A model generated the notes under the pieces. The model was given only the letters and a program-made list of their open reading frames with translations, made no database searches and was not told where the DNA came from. This document shows, in pieces, positions 43,452 to 52,668 of a DNA stretch of 64,000 nucleotides. The translations under genes and the position numbers were made by a program. Source of the stretch: Bog-756 sp963730685 (lineage in GTDB: Bacteria > Actinomycetota > Acidimicrobiia > Acidimicrobiales > RAAP-2); the NCBI GenBank assembly GCA_963730685.1, contig CAVSSP010000004.1, positions 682,001 to 746,000 of the forward strand, written 5' to 3'. How positions within the stretch are numbered: the stretch's first letter is position 1; each line of letters starts with the position of its first letter.

Positions 43452-45926
43452 GTGGCGAATCGTTGGAGAGTGGGCGGCGCCGTAGTGGCCGCGACGGTCA
43501 TCGGGGTCTCCCTGGTGTCGATCGAAACGGCGGTGGCGGCACCGACCTACGTGGCGTCGTTCTCGTACCAGGCGCCGCTGGAGCGGGCGCCGTACGTGAC
43601 CGACCTCGAGCAGACCACCGCCGAGGTCAACTGGGCCGAAGCGGGTCCGAACGCGTCGCCCGGATATGTCGAGTGGGGTCCGGCCGGTGGCTGCACGGCA
43701 CTGAGTAAGTCGGCGACCAACAAGCTTCCGGCCTTCGTGCCCGACGTGGACACGGCCAGCGCCGAGACGGTCCAGATCGGGACGACCATCGGCGACTACC
43801 AGGACTCCGTCCAGCTGACCGGGCTGAGTGCAGGCACGACCTACTGCTACGAGGTGTTCTCGTCGGGTGGTGTGAACCTGCTGGGCGCCGGGGTGAGCCA
43901 GAGCTTCTCGACGCTGGACGGGGCCACCCTGCCGCCGACCGGCCTGACCTTCGACGTTGCCGGTGACTTCGGGGAGACGACCGGGGTCGACCAGAGCACC
44001 AGCGGGGTGAACGAGGACCAGGCGGCCATCGACGACGAGATCGGCCAGTCGGTGACCCAGGACCATGCCAAGTTCCTGCTGTCGGCGGGCGATGTGGGGT
44101 ACCAGAACGGCTCGGACACGAACTACGGCGACCTGACGTCGACGGGCGCGGAGACGAGCAATGTCTTCGGTCCGGCCTACTGGTCGCAGACGGGAGGCAT
44201 CCCGGTCTTCAGCGCCGACGGGAACCACGGCCAGAACATCACCACGCTGCGGACCTGGCCCGAGGAGCAGACGGCGATGAATTCCAATGGCGTCTACGCC
44301 CTGGACACCTACCAGGCCGACAGCGAGATACCGGCCACCAGCTCACCCGACAATTGGTACGCATTCAGCGACGGTGACGTGCGCATCTATGTCCTTGACG
44401 TGGCCTGGAACGACGGTGCGACCTACCTCGCCACCCCCGGTGTGAACGCCACCGGGGCCGAGTGCGGGGCAGAGGCGATCCACTGCAAGGGGTATGAGAT
44501 CGACGCCGCCGAGCACTGGCAGCCGACCTCGGGGGAGATGACCTGGCTGGTCCACGACCTGGCCAGCCACCCGGGTGGCATCAAGATGGCCCTGTTCCAC
44601 TACCCGATGACCAGTGTCGACAACACGGAACCGACCGACCCGTACCTGACGACGACGCTCGACCCGGTACTGAAGGCCAACGGTGTGCAGATGGTGTTCA
44701 ACGGACATGCCCACACCTACCAGCGGTTCGTCCCGACCGATGGGGGGCCGATCAGCTACGTGACCGGCGGCGGGGGTGCGACGTTGGTGCCCGTCGACGG
44801 GAACGGCGACCCGTCGGGGCTGTGTGCCGCAGCCAAGAGCCAGGCCGACGTCTACGCCCTCGGATTCGATCCGACCAAGGGGGCCGGCAGCGCTTGCGGA
44901 CAGAGCGCGCCGGCCGCGGCCAGCGTGAGTGCCGCCGACGTCTACAACTTCTTGATGGTGACCGTCGACAACGGTGCGGTGACGGTGACCCCCGAGAACG
45001 CGCTGGGCGGCGTATTCGACCGGCACACGTATCAACTCGTCGCCGCCCCACCCCCTCCGACCACCACCCCCGGCGGCTCGAGCCCCGGGGGCACGCAGGC
45101 CCCACCCGAGAGCAGTCCGACGGCGATCTCGCAGCCCACTCCACCCAGCTCGCCGGCCAGCACCGCCTGCCTGAAGCACCTCCCGGCCGGCGCGGTGGTC
45201 GGGACAGCGCCGTTACCGGACGGTTCGGGGTACTACGCGGTGGACTCGGCCGGTGACGTGGCCGCCTTCGGAGCCGCCAAGTGCTACGGAGCGATGACCG
45301 GCACGCCGCTGACCAAGCCGGTGGTGGGTATGGCCGTCGACCCGGTGACCGGTGGGTACTGGCTGGTTGCCACGGACGGCGGGATCTTCTCGTTCAACGC
45401 ACCGTTCAAGGGCTCGACGGGCGCGATCCACCTGAACCGTCCGGTGGTGGGCATGACGGCCACAGCCGACGGCCAGGGGTACTGGTTCGTGGCCAGCGAC
45501 GGTGGCATCTTCAGCTTCGGGGATGCGGCCTTCTTCGGCTCGACGGGGTCGATCCGCTTGAACGAGCCCGTGGTCGGCATGGCGGCCGCTCCGAGCGGAC
45601 GCGGCTACTGGTTGGTGGCGAGTGACGGCGGGATCTTCGCCTTCGGGAGTGCCGGGTTCTTCGGGTCCACCGGGTCGCTGCACCTGAACCAGCCGATCGT
45701 GAACATGGAGGCGACGGGGGATGGCCGGGGTTACCGGCTGATCGCCAGCGACGGCGGAGTGTTCGACTTCGGCAGCGCACCGTTCCACGGGAGTGCGGGC
45801 GGCATCCGGCTGAATCGACCCATGATCGGGGGTGCCGACGACAACGCCACGGGCGGTTACTGGCTCATGGCGTCCGACGGAGGCGTCTTTGCCTTCGACG
45901 CACCGTTCCTCGGCTCAGCGGCCTGA
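43452..45926 (+). CDS. Secreted purple acid phosphatase-like metallophosphoesterase with C-terminal repeats
   Basis: 824-residue exported protein. A signal peptide ends near AVAAPTYVA (about residue 30). A fibronectin-like N-domain (TTAEVNWAEAGPNASPGYVE) leads to a metallophosphoesterase with DVAGDFGE, SAGDVGYQ, ADGNHGQN, ALFHYPM and FNGHAHTYQR, which supply the two-metal site (GNHG replaces the usual GNHE). A proline/threonine linker follows. The last ~240 residues are repeats of the kind GYWLVASDGGIFAFG, about 45 residues long, five or six copies, common in surface proteins of Acidimicrobiia. GTG 43452 is the only good start. It likely releases phosphate outside the cell. Confidence 0.88.
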   Translation: MANRWRVGGAVVAATVIGVSLVSIETAVAAPTYVASFSYQAPLERAPYVTDLEQTTAEVNWAEAGPNASPGYVEWGPAGGCTALSKSATNKLPAFVPDVDTASAETVQIGTTIGDYQDSVQLTGLSAGTTYCYEVFSSGGVNLLGAGVSQSFSTLDGATLPPTGLTFDVAGDFGETTGVDQSTSGVNEDQAAIDDEIGQSVTQDHAKFLLSAGDVGYQNGSDTNYGDLTSTGAETSNVFGPAYWSQTGGIPVFSADGNHGQNITTLRTWPEEQTAMNSNGVYALDTYQADSEIPATSSPDNWYAFSDGDVRIYVLDVAWNDGATYLATPGVNATGAECGAEAIHCKGYEIDAAEHWQPTSGEMTWLVHDLASHPGGIKMALFHYPMTSVDNTEPTDPYLTTTLDPVLKANGVQMVFNGHAHTYQRFVPTDGGPISYVTGGGGATLVPVDGNGDPSGLCAAAKSQADVYALGFDPTKGAGSACGQSAPAAASVSAADVYNFLMVTVDNGAVTVTPENALGGVFDRHTYQLVAAPPPPTTTPGGSSPGGTQAPPESSPTAISQPTPPSSPASTACLKHLPAGAVVGTAPLPDGSGYYAVDSAGDVAAFGAAKCYGAMTGTPLTKPVVGMAVDPVTGGYWLVATDGGIFSFNAPFKGSTGAIHLNRPVVGMTATADGQGYWFVASDGGIFSFGDAAFFGSTGSIRLNEPVVGMAAAPSGRGYWLVASDGGIFAFGSAGFFGSTGSLHLNQPIVNMEATGDGRGYRLIASDGGVFDFGSAPFHGSAGGIRLNRPMIGGADDNATGGYWLMASDGGVFAFDAPFLGSAA

Positions 45927-45967
45927 GGATTCGCCGACGTCGCCGCCACCGCACCCTCCGGGGGTGT

Positions 45968-46384
45968 ATGACCGGGGCCATGGCTATGGAACCCGACGAC
46001 ATCATCGAAGCGCTGGACCTGCAACCTCATCCTGAAGGAGGGTGGTTCCGCGAGACGTGGCGCGGGCCTGGCGAGGGCGGCATCCGTCCCGCCGGTAGCG
46101 CCATCTACTTCCTGCTGACGAGAGGGAACGAGTCGAGGCCCCATCGCATCGATGCCACCGAGATCTGGCACTACTACGTGGGCGCGCCTGTGGAGATCGC
46201 CGTCGCCGATCCGGACGGCCTCGAGCGTATCCACCTGGTTGGCCCCGCCATCGGGGGAGACCAACAGCCGCAGGTGATCGTCCCCCCGGGCGCATGGCAA
46301 CGTGCTCGGACGACGGGCGAGTACAGCTTGGTCGGCTGCACGGTGTCACCGGCATTCGAGTGGTCCGCCTTCGAACTCCGGTAG
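45968..46384 (+). CDS. Cupin family protein (DUF985 type)
   Basis: 138 residues with the DUF985 cupin signature: ALDLQPHPEGGWFRETW near the start, SAIYFLLTRGNESRPHRID, EIWHYYVGAPVEIAVADPDG and PPGAWQRARTTGEYSLVGCT. These form a small beta barrel that often binds a sugar or metal. Start is ATG 45968, though ATG 45980 or 45986 would do. It follows the phosphatase by 41 bp. Confidence 0.85.
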   Translation: MTGAMAMEPDDIIEALDLQPHPEGGWFRETWRGPGEGGIRPAGSAIYFLLTRGNESRPHRIDATEIWHYYVGAPVEIAVADPDGLERIHLVGPAIGGDQQPQVIVPPGAWQRARTTGEYSLVGCTVSPAFEWSAFELR

Positions 46385-46421
46385 CCCCGTCCCGAAGCGG
46401 TCCTCGCTGCCGTTGACCGGG

Positions 46422-47180
46422 TCAGGCGACGGCGCGTCGGAACACTCGGGTGGCCCAGGCGAGTACCAGGACGCACAGTGGCACGAGGACGGCGAACGCC
46501 TGCCAGACGGCGGGGCTCCCGAGGTCGCCCACGGCCAGCGCCCGAGATGCGACAACGAGGTAGTACAGCGGATTGAAGTGAGCGAGGACCCGTAGCCATG
46601 TCGGTCCGAGGGATATGGGGAGGAGCACCCCGGCGAGCAGCAAGATGGGGAGGTTGATCCCGTTGATGATGGCGGCGAAGCTGCTGATCTCCTTCGTCAC
46701 CAGGGCCGTCGCCGTCGAGAACGCCGCCATCATCGTGGCCAGGGCCCAGAGCAACACCGTCAGCACCAGCAACCCGGGCCAGTGCAGGGTGAAGCCGAAC
46801 CCGTACCCGACGGCGACCACCACGGCGTCGAAGGCCGTCATCATGACGAGACCGGCGAGGATCGGGCCGACCAGGATGGCGAACCGGCTGGCCGGAGTCA
46901 CCCGTAGGCGTTCGATGAGTCCGGACTGCAGCTCGAAGATCGTCCCGAAGCCGGCGCTGCTGCCGCTGGCAAAGGCCAGCAGGGCGAGGATCCCGGGCAA
47001 GAAGAGCTGGAGCACGGTGCGTGTCTCACCCCTGGTGCCAGGGAGATCCTTGAGCAGCGGGGTGAACAGCACCAGGTACAGCACGGGTGTGGAGAATCCC
47101 ACGAAGAGCCACACCGGATTGCGGAGCATCTGGCGGAGGTAGCGCTGGAAGAGGAGTCCCGTGTCCCGGATGGCCTTCAT
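46422..47180 (-). CDS. ABC-2 type transporter permease (DrrB-like)
   Basis: 252-residue membrane subunit with six helices (VWLFVGFSTPVLYLVLFTPL; LFLPGILALLAFASGS; FAILVGPILAGLVMMTAFDA; WPGLLVLTVLLWALATMMAA; SFAAIINGINLPILLLAGVL; FAVLVPLCVLVLAWATRVF). This is the layout of daunorubicin-type exporter permeases. Its start overlaps the ATPase stop by 4 nt. The substrate is unknown. Confidence 0.88.
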   Translation of the reverse strand: MKAIRDTGLLFQRYLRQMLRNPVWLFVGFSTPVLYLVLFTPLLKDLPGTRGETRTVLQLFLPGILALLAFASGSSAGFGTIFELQSGLIERLRVTPASRFAILVGPILAGLVMMTAFDAVVVAVGYGFGFTLHWPGLLVLTVLLWALATMMAAFSTATALVTKEISSFAAIINGINLPILLLAGVLLPISLGPTWLRVLAHFNPLYYLVVASRALAVGDLGSPAVWQAFAVLVPLCVLVLAWATRVFRRAVA

Positions 47181-48217
47181 GCGGTGATCCCTTCTGTCGA
47201 GTTCGAGCCGGCGTCGCGCAGCGACCGGCCGGTCTGGCGCAAGAAGACATCGTCCAGGGTCGGTTCCGAGAGCCGAATGGACCTGATGGTGATGCCCTCC
47301 CCGTCGAGGAGTCGGAGTATCCGGGGCAGGGCGGCGGCACCGTCGTCGACGTACAGGCGCACCTCGTCGCCGTCGAGGCTGTTCTCGCGCACGAAGGACT
47401 GGGCACCCAACAGTCCCAGGGCCCGTCGGGTGGTGTCCTCGTCACCGTGGAGGCTGAGCACCACCGACTCCCCGGACACCTGTCGTTTGAGCTGGTGGGG
47501 GGTGCCCTCGACGACGATCTCGCCGTGGTCCATGATCACCAGCCGGTCACAGAGGGCATCGGCCTCTTCGAGGTAGTGGGTGGTGAGGAAGATGGTCGTG
47601 CCCAGGTCACGCAGGCTCCGGACATGGTCCCAGAGGTTGGCCCGGTTCTGGGGGTCCAGGCCGGTACTGGGCTCGTCGAGGAAGAGGACGTCCGGTTGGT
47701 GGACGATGCCCAGGGCCACGTCGAGCCGTCGGCGCTGACCGCCCGAGTAGGTCCGTACGCGCCGGTCGGCGAAGTCACCGAGATCCAGGATGTCCATCAG
47801 CGCTTCGGTCCGGGTGGTGACGGCGTCGAGCTCGCCACCGTAGAGGCGCCCCTGAAGCACCAGGTTCTCGCGTCCGGTGGCCAGGTCGTCGGCGCCACCC
47901 AGCTGACTGACGTACCCGATGCGGGACCGCACCTCTTTGGGCTGGCGGGCGACATCGAAGCCGGCGACGGTGGCGGTACCTTCGTCGATCGGCAGCAGCG
48001 TGGTCAACATCCGGAGCGTGGTCGTCTTGCCGGCTCCGTTCGGGCCGAGGAATCCGAAGATCTCCCCGCGGGCCACCTCGATGCTCACGCCGTTGACGGC
48101 GGCGACCCTTCCCGAGGGGGAGCGGAACGACTTCCGTAGGCGGTCGGTGGAGATGATCTTGTCCGAGGTGGGCGCGCCGTTCCGGGCTGTCGCCACCGCC
48201 GGCCCGTTCACTGCCAT
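47177..48217 (-). CDS. ABC transporter ATP-binding protein (DrrA-like)
   Basis: 346-residue ATPase of the drug-exporter type. Walker A GPNGAGKTT, signature TYSGGQRRRLDVAL, Walker B VLFLDEPSTGLD and switch LTTHYLEEAD are complete. A C-terminal extension (VSGESVVLSLHGDEDTT; IRLSEPTLDDVFLRQTGRSL) matches DrrA-like proteins. I start at ATG 48217, which overlaps the PadR stop by 10 nt (ATGGCAGTGA); the frame is open to 48244. Order PadR-ATPase-permease makes a regulated efflux unit. Confidence 0.9.
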   Translation of the reverse strand: MAVNGPAVATARNGAPTSDKIISTDRLRKSFRSPSGRVAAVNGVSIEVARGEIFGFLGPNGAGKTTTLRMLTTLLPIDEGTATVAGFDVARQPKEVRSRIGYVSQLGGADDLATGRENLVLQGRLYGGELDAVTTRTEALMDILDLGDFADRRVRTYSGGQRRRLDVALGIVHQPDVLFLDEPSTGLDPQNRANLWDHVRSLRDLGTTIFLTTHYLEEADALCDRLVIMDHGEIVVEGTPHQLKRQVSGESVVLSLHGDEDTTRRALGLLGAQSFVRENSLDGDEVRLYVDDGAAALPRILRLLDGEGITIRSIRLSEPTLDDVFLRQTGRSLRDAGSNSTEGITA

Positions 48218-48849
48218 CCCTCGGCGGTGGGGGGCGGAGTCCAATCAGGCTCATCGGGATTGGCGTGGATCGCCCTCCAGTAGTCGAGGCCCTCGAGCGA
48301 TCCGGACTCGATGTCGGTGATCAGCCGACGCACGAAGGACAGCTCGGACTGGCGCAGCGTCGTGCGAAACTCTCCTTCGACCCAGAAGAGACGCGGGAGC
48401 TGGGCCTTCTCGAGGAGCTCCCGGGTGGCTCCGGCCTGGGCCAGCTCGAGTTCCAGGTGTTGGGCCCGCTCCCGCAGGAGGCCGACCACGTCGTCGGGCG
48501 GCAGGGCGGGGAGGAACGAGAGGGCTGCCTCGAAGGCCGGGTAGTCCTTGACCGGGGTGGAGATCAGGTCGGTGAGCCAATCATGCGTCTCGATCTTTCC
48601 GGCATCGGTGAGGCGGTAGACGGTGCGCTCGGGAAGTCGGCCCTCACGCCTGGTCTCCTGGGGGACGATCAGCCCGCGCTTCTCGAGCGAGGCGACCACC
48701 GCGTAGAGGGAGCCGAAATTGAGCCGGATGCTCTCCTCCTTGTGGCGCTGACGCAGTGTGGCGGCCACCTCGTAGGGGTGCATCGGGCGCTCGTAGAGGC
48801 AGATGAGAACGGCCAGGGCCAGCGGGTTGCTGCGGTTTCGAGCGGACAT
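48208..48849 (-). CDS. PadR-family transcriptional regulator of the ABC exporter
   Basis: 213-residue repressor with the PadR winged helix (LALAVLICLYERPMHPYEVA, NFGSLYAVVASLEKRGLIV, TVYRLTDAGKIETHDWL) and the longer C-terminal helical domain of the Vir/AphA type. It leads the exporter operon and overlaps the ATPase start. A perfect palindrome lies 20-41 nt upstream, most likely its operator. Confidence 0.9.
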   Translation of the reverse strand: MSARNRSNPLALAVLICLYERPMHPYEVAATLRQRHKEESIRLNFGSLYAVVASLEKRGLIVPQETRREGRLPERTVYRLTDAGKIETHDWLTDLISTPVKDYPAFEAALSFLPALPPDDVVGLLRERAQHLELELAQAGATRELLEKAQLPRLFWVEGEFRTTLRQSELSFVRRLITDIESGSLEGLDYWRAIHANPDEPDWTPPPTAEGWQ

Positions 48850-48868
48850 GGGATCGATCCTCCATCCA

Positions 48869-48890
48869 AGGTACTCTTAGTAGAGTACCT
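48869..48890. promoter_or_regulatory. Palindromic operator upstream of PadR-ABC exporter operon
   Basis: AGGTACTC (48869-48876), six bases, GAGTACCT (48883-48890): a perfect 8-bp inverted repeat, 20 nt before ATG 48849. Its size and place fit a PadR dimer site controlling its own operon. Binding is inferred. Confidence 0.68.
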
Positions 48891-48969
48891 CATCCGGTGC
48901 ACTGGCGTCAGCCCCCCCGAGCGGGCGGTGCCCAGGCGATTCCCTCAGGCGTGCCGGACCGGACCCGGG

Positions 48970-49515
48970 CTACTTGTCCCGGTCGCCGAAGCGCCAGCGC
49001 GTGGCGCCGCCCGGTTCGACGGTGGCGACCGCCGTCGCCAGCCGTGGAGTGATGCGGTACACCTTCCATGGCGGGGGTCCGGCCGAGGGCGCGCTGTAGT
49101 CGGCGGTCAGCGCCACGCCCGAGTCGTCGACGCGGGCGGGCCAGCCCTGGGCGTTCCATCGGTTCGCCATGGCCGCCACGGTGGGGGCATCGGCGATCTG
49201 GAATGCCTCGCCCTCGACCACGAGATCGAATGCGTCGGTGGCCAGGCTCAACGTGCAGCGCGGATCGCGGGCGAGGTTCCTCCCCTTGCGCGTCGACTCT
49301 CCCGTCTCGAACCAGAACGTGCCGTCGGCCCAGAGGGCGCCGACGCCGGTCACGTGCGGGCTTCCGTCACGATTGATCGTTGCCAACCAGCATGTGTGAC
49401 GGTTCGGTCCGCCGCTCCTCGGCGCCTGGCTGACCCCCCGGTCGAGGCTCGATCCGATGTGGTCCCAATCCAGCGCGGGGAGGCCGTAGAGGTCTGCGAG
49501 GTTCTTCGTTTCCAT
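48970..49515 (-). CDS. Pyridoxamine 5'-phosphate oxidase-fold protein
   Basis: 181-residue split-barrel flavin-binding protein (TCWLATINRDGSPHVTGVGA; FETGESTRKGRNLARDPRCT; LVVEGEAFQIAD). Such proteins often bind FMN or F420 and reduce small substrates; which of these applies here is unclear. It is divergent from a phytoene desaturase-like gene with 99 bp between. Confidence 0.83.
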   Translation of the reverse strand: METKNLADLYGLPALDWDHIGSSLDRGVSQAPRSGGPNRHTCWLATINRDGSPHVTGVGALWADGTFWFETGESTRKGRNLARDPRCTLSLATDAFDLVVEGEAFQIADAPTVAAMANRWNAQGWPARVDDSGVALTADYSAPSAGPPPWKVYRITPRLATAVATVEPGGATRWRFGDRDK

Positions 49516-49614
49516 GGTGACACGACGTTACGCGGTGGCCGAACTCATCGCCGACCTGCCGCCCGCCACCGCGACAGCGCCCTCCCGACACCGCCGTCAA
49601 AGTAGGATTCGGCG

Positions 49615-51057
49615 ATGACCGGCCTCGACGCGGTGGTGGTCGGCTCGGGTCCCAACGGGTTGGCCGCCGCCATCACCCTGGCCCGGGCCGGGTTGGCCGT
49701 GACCGTGTTCGAGGGGGCCGACGTCGCCGGCGGCGGTTGTCGTACCGGCTCGGTGACCCTGCCCGGATTTCGCCACGATCTCTGCTCCATTGCCCATCCA
49801 CTGGTGGCCGCTTCCCCCTTCTTCCGGCACTCCGCGTTCGACGAGCTGCGTGACCAGCTCCTCCAGCCCGTGATTCCCTTCGCCCATCCGATGGACGGTG
49901 GCACCGCCGTCGCCGTCCATCGATCGCTGGACGCAACCGCCGATGCCCTGGGTCCGGACGGGCCTGCCTACCGCCGGCTCATGGGCCCACTCGTGGAACA
50001 TTCCCGCCAGATCACCGACGCGGTCCTCGCTCCCATACGTGCCGTCCCCGCCCACCCCGTCGCTCTGTCCCGGTTCGGAGTGTCCGGGATTCTTCCCGCT
50101 CAGCAGCTTGTGCGCCGATTCGGCACCCCGGCCGGCAAGGCGGTCATGGCCGGCGTCGCCGCCCACTCGATGGCCCCCCTGACCTCCCCGCTCACCGGTG
50201 CATTCGGGCTCCTGCTCACCATGATCGGGCACGCGGAGGGATGGCCGGTCGTGGCGGGCGGTAGTGATGCCATCGCCCGCGCCATGGTGGCGGAGCTCGA
50301 ACGGCTGGGTGGAACCGTCGTCACCGGACAGTGGATCGAATCGATCAGCGCCCTCCCACCGGCGACGGTGACGGTGCTGGACACCTCACCGAAGGGCCTG
50401 GTCGGCCTGGCCGGGGAGAAGCTCCCCGCCGGGTACCGGCGAGCGCTCCGACGCTTCCGCTACGGGCCGGGCGTATTCAAGATGGACTGGGCGCTTTCGG
50501 GCCCGGTGCCCTGGAGCGCGGAGGTGTGCCGACGCGCCGGCACCCTCCACCTCGGTGGCACCTTCGACGAGGTGGCCGCCAGCGAGGCCGCCGTCTGCGC
50601 GGGACGACATCCGGCGCGGCCCTACTGCCTGGTCGTCCAGCCCGGTGTCGTCGATGCCAGCCGCGCCCCGGAGGGAAGAGAGACACTGTGGGCCTACTGC
50701 CACGTCCCGTCCGGATCGACCGTCGACATGACGGCGGCTGTCGAGGCCCAGATCGAACGGTTCGCGCCGGGCTTCTCGGACCTGATCCTGGACCGCTCGA
50801 TGGTCACCGCGGCCCAGGAGGAACATGCCAATCCCAACTATGTCGGGGGTGATATCGCCGGTGGGGCCGCTTCGCTCAGACAGACCCTCTTCCGTCCGGC
50901 GGTCCGCTGGAACCCCTACCGGACGCCGTTGAAGCGTGTCTACCTGGGGTCTGCATCCACGCCCCCCGGGGCCGGGGTGCACGGTATGTGCGGCGTGTTC
51001 GCGGCACGCTCCGCACTCCATGACCACTTCGGCGGACCACCACCGTTCCGCCGGTGA
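49615..51057 (+). CDS. Phytoene desaturase-like FAD-dependent oxidoreductase
   Basis: 480-residue flavoprotein with the N-terminal dinucleotide fold DAVVVGSGPNGLAAAITLAR, the GGxxR-type GGGCRTGSVTLPGF, and the C-terminal YLGSASTPPGAGVHGMCG. This is the pattern of the phytoene desaturase/NAD(P)-FAD amine oxidase-like group. No carotenoid genes lie nearby, so carotenoid chemistry is not implied. ATG 49615 is the first good start. Confidence 0.86.
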   Translation: MTGLDAVVVGSGPNGLAAAITLARAGLAVTVFEGADVAGGGCRTGSVTLPGFRHDLCSIAHPLVAASPFFRHSAFDELRDQLLQPVIPFAHPMDGGTAVAVHRSLDATADALGPDGPAYRRLMGPLVEHSRQITDAVLAPIRAVPAHPVALSRFGVSGILPAQQLVRRFGTPAGKAVMAGVAAHSMAPLTSPLTGAFGLLLTMIGHAEGWPVVAGGSDAIARAMVAELERLGGTVVTGQWIESISALPPATVTVLDTSPKGLVGLAGEKLPAGYRRALRRFRYGPGVFKMDWALSGPVPWSAEVCRRAGTLHLGGTFDEVAASEAAVCAGRHPARPYCLVVQPGVVDASRAPEGRETLWAYCHVPSGSTVDMTAAVEAQIERFAPGFSDLILDRSMVTAAQEEHANPNYVGGDIAGGAASLRQTLFRPAVRWNPYRTPLKRVYLGSASTPPGAGVHGMCGVFAARSALHDHFGGPPPFRR

Positions 51058-51140
51058 CAACGAACCGGGTGGTCATGGTGGGCCGGATCGTCGGTCGAAG
51101 TCGGGCGAGCCCGGACGGCCAGGGCACACCGGCGGTCGGA

Positions 51141-52427
51141 TTACGCCGCCCCGACATGGAGGTCGATCACGTCCTCGAGCTCGAGCACGGCGGCGTCGGG
51201 TCGATGTTCGTCGGCCATGATCGCCCCCAGCCGCCGTGCATTCATTGCGAATGCGGGCTTGGAGAGCACCTCTTGCACTGCGCTTCGAATCCGATCGGAC
51301 GAGGCACGCGGTGAAAGGCGAATGCCTGCCCCGTGGTGGACGACCCGGGCCGCGGTGTCGTTCTGATCGCGTCCCATCGGGATGCAGACCATGGGCACGC
51401 CGGCGCGGAGCGCCCGCATGGTCGTCCCGTGCCCACAGTGGGAGATGACCACCGATGCCTGTTCGAGAAGGGAGCTGTGAGGTGCCGACCCCACCACGGC
51501 CACATTGGATGTCGACGCGACCGTGTCGGGCGACAGCATGCGACCGAGCGTGACCACCGCGCGAACATCGAGCGAGGAGAGTGCACGGACGATGCGCTGC
51601 ATCAACAGCTCCTGGTGTTGGTACGTCGAGCTGAGACCGACCAGCACCTGCGGGTCCTTCCCGTCTGTCCAGGGCGATTGCCAGGGCTCGGCCCAACTCG
51701 GGTCGTCGAGGATCGCTCCCACATAGCGGGCGTTGGTCGGGATCGACGCCGACGCGTAGTCGAAGGTCTCGCTGCTCAACACCAGGATCCTGTCCGCGCC
51801 GAGGACCTGGTCGTAGAAGGAGCCGAGGGGGGCGAGCCCACGTTGCGCCCGGGCGGCATTCACCTTCGGCAGTCCCCGGGCGCACATGCGATTGAAGACC
51901 GCCAGCATGGCTGCATCACGTGTCCGGCCCAACGTGCCCTTGGCCGGTGGGAACCCGGGACCGAACGACGGGGACCCCTTCGATGGGAGGAACCAGATGT
52001 TCGACACCAGCGGGACGACCGGAAGTCCCGCCTCTTGTGCAGCGATGATCGATCCGAACATGAAGGCATCCGGAACGACGCAGTCCGGTCGGAAGTCGGC
52101 GATGGCATCGGCGGTGTCGGCGGCGAACTCGGCGGCGGGGCCGGCGATGAACCGGTCAATGCCCCGTTTCAGCAGCACCAGGGGATTCGCCGTCTCCCAG
52201 TCCTTCATCAGATCCTCGTTCGGGTCGAGTGTCGAACGATGAGGCGCCCGTCGCCAGGGAGAGAAGCTGCACCCGGCGGCACGGATGGTCTCATCGAGCG
52301 TCGGGTCTGCGACGACGTGGACCTGATGGCCCCGCTCGAGTAGCAGTCGGGCCACCCCTAGCTCCGGTGGGACGTTTCCTCCACCGTCCCACGTCGTCAT
52401 CAGGTATCGATGCCGGTGTCCGCCCAC
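51141..52427 (-). CDS. UDP-glycosyltransferase-like (GT1/MGT family) glycosyltransferase
   Basis: 428-residue GT-B glycosyltransferase. The N-domain begins with TTWDGGGNVPPELGVARLLL and GHQVHVVADP. The C-domain carries the nucleotide-sugar site as VVGSAPHSSLLEQASVVISH then CGHGTTMRALRAGVPMVCIP, ending GRDQNDTAARVVHHGAGI. GTG 52427 has GGAGG 4 nt upstream; ATG 52400 is an alternative. It probably glycosylates a lipid or small metabolite. It faces the ArsR operon, whose doublet operator lies in the shared gap. Confidence 0.88.
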   Translation of the reverse strand: MGGHRHRYLMTTWDGGGNVPPELGVARLLLERGHQVHVVADPTLDETIRAAGCSFSPWRRAPHRSTLDPNEDLMKDWETANPLVLLKRGIDRFIAGPAAEFAADTADAIADFRPDCVVPDAFMFGSIIAAQEAGLPVVPLVSNIWFLPSKGSPSFGPGFPPAKGTLGRTRDAAMLAVFNRMCARGLPKVNAARAQRGLAPLGSFYDQVLGADRILVLSSETFDYASASIPTNARYVGAILDDPSWAEPWQSPWTDGKDPQVLVGLSSTYQHQELLMQRIVRALSSLDVRAVVTLGRMLSPDTVASTSNVAVVGSAPHSSLLEQASVVISHCGHGTTMRALRAGVPMVCIPMGRDQNDTAARVVHHGAGIRLSPRASSDRIRSAVQEVLSKPAFAMNARRLGAIMADEHRPDAAVLELEDVIDLHVGAA

Positions 52428-52576
52428 GGTGCCTCCTGTCCGGGCCGCTCTGCGACCCCTGCGTCGGTGTGATGCCCACGACCCCAGTCTTTTCCGCCGT
52501 CAACGTGGCGTCGAGGTGGGTGACCCCAACGTTCCCTGCGTGCTACCACCCGGGTCCGGTGGCCCTTGCCCATTAG

Positions 52577-52609
52577 TAACGAATTTGTTACGGTAACGAG
52601 AGTGTTACC
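52577..52609. promoter_or_regulatory. Doublet inverted-repeat operator before the ArsR operon
   Basis: Two repeats of the same design, TAAC-GAATTT-GTTA (52577-52590) and GGTAAC-GAGAGT-GTTACC (52592-52609), with centres 17 bp apart. They lie 60-92 nt before the ArsR gene and in the gap shared with the glycosyltransferase. They fit two ArsR dimers binding side by side. Seen in sequence; regulator assignment inferred. Confidence 0.65.
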
Positions 52610-52668
52610 GATGGGGCGACCACAGCCGCGTAGCCACAACGAAGATCGGGCATCGGCGTTCGTGACCG

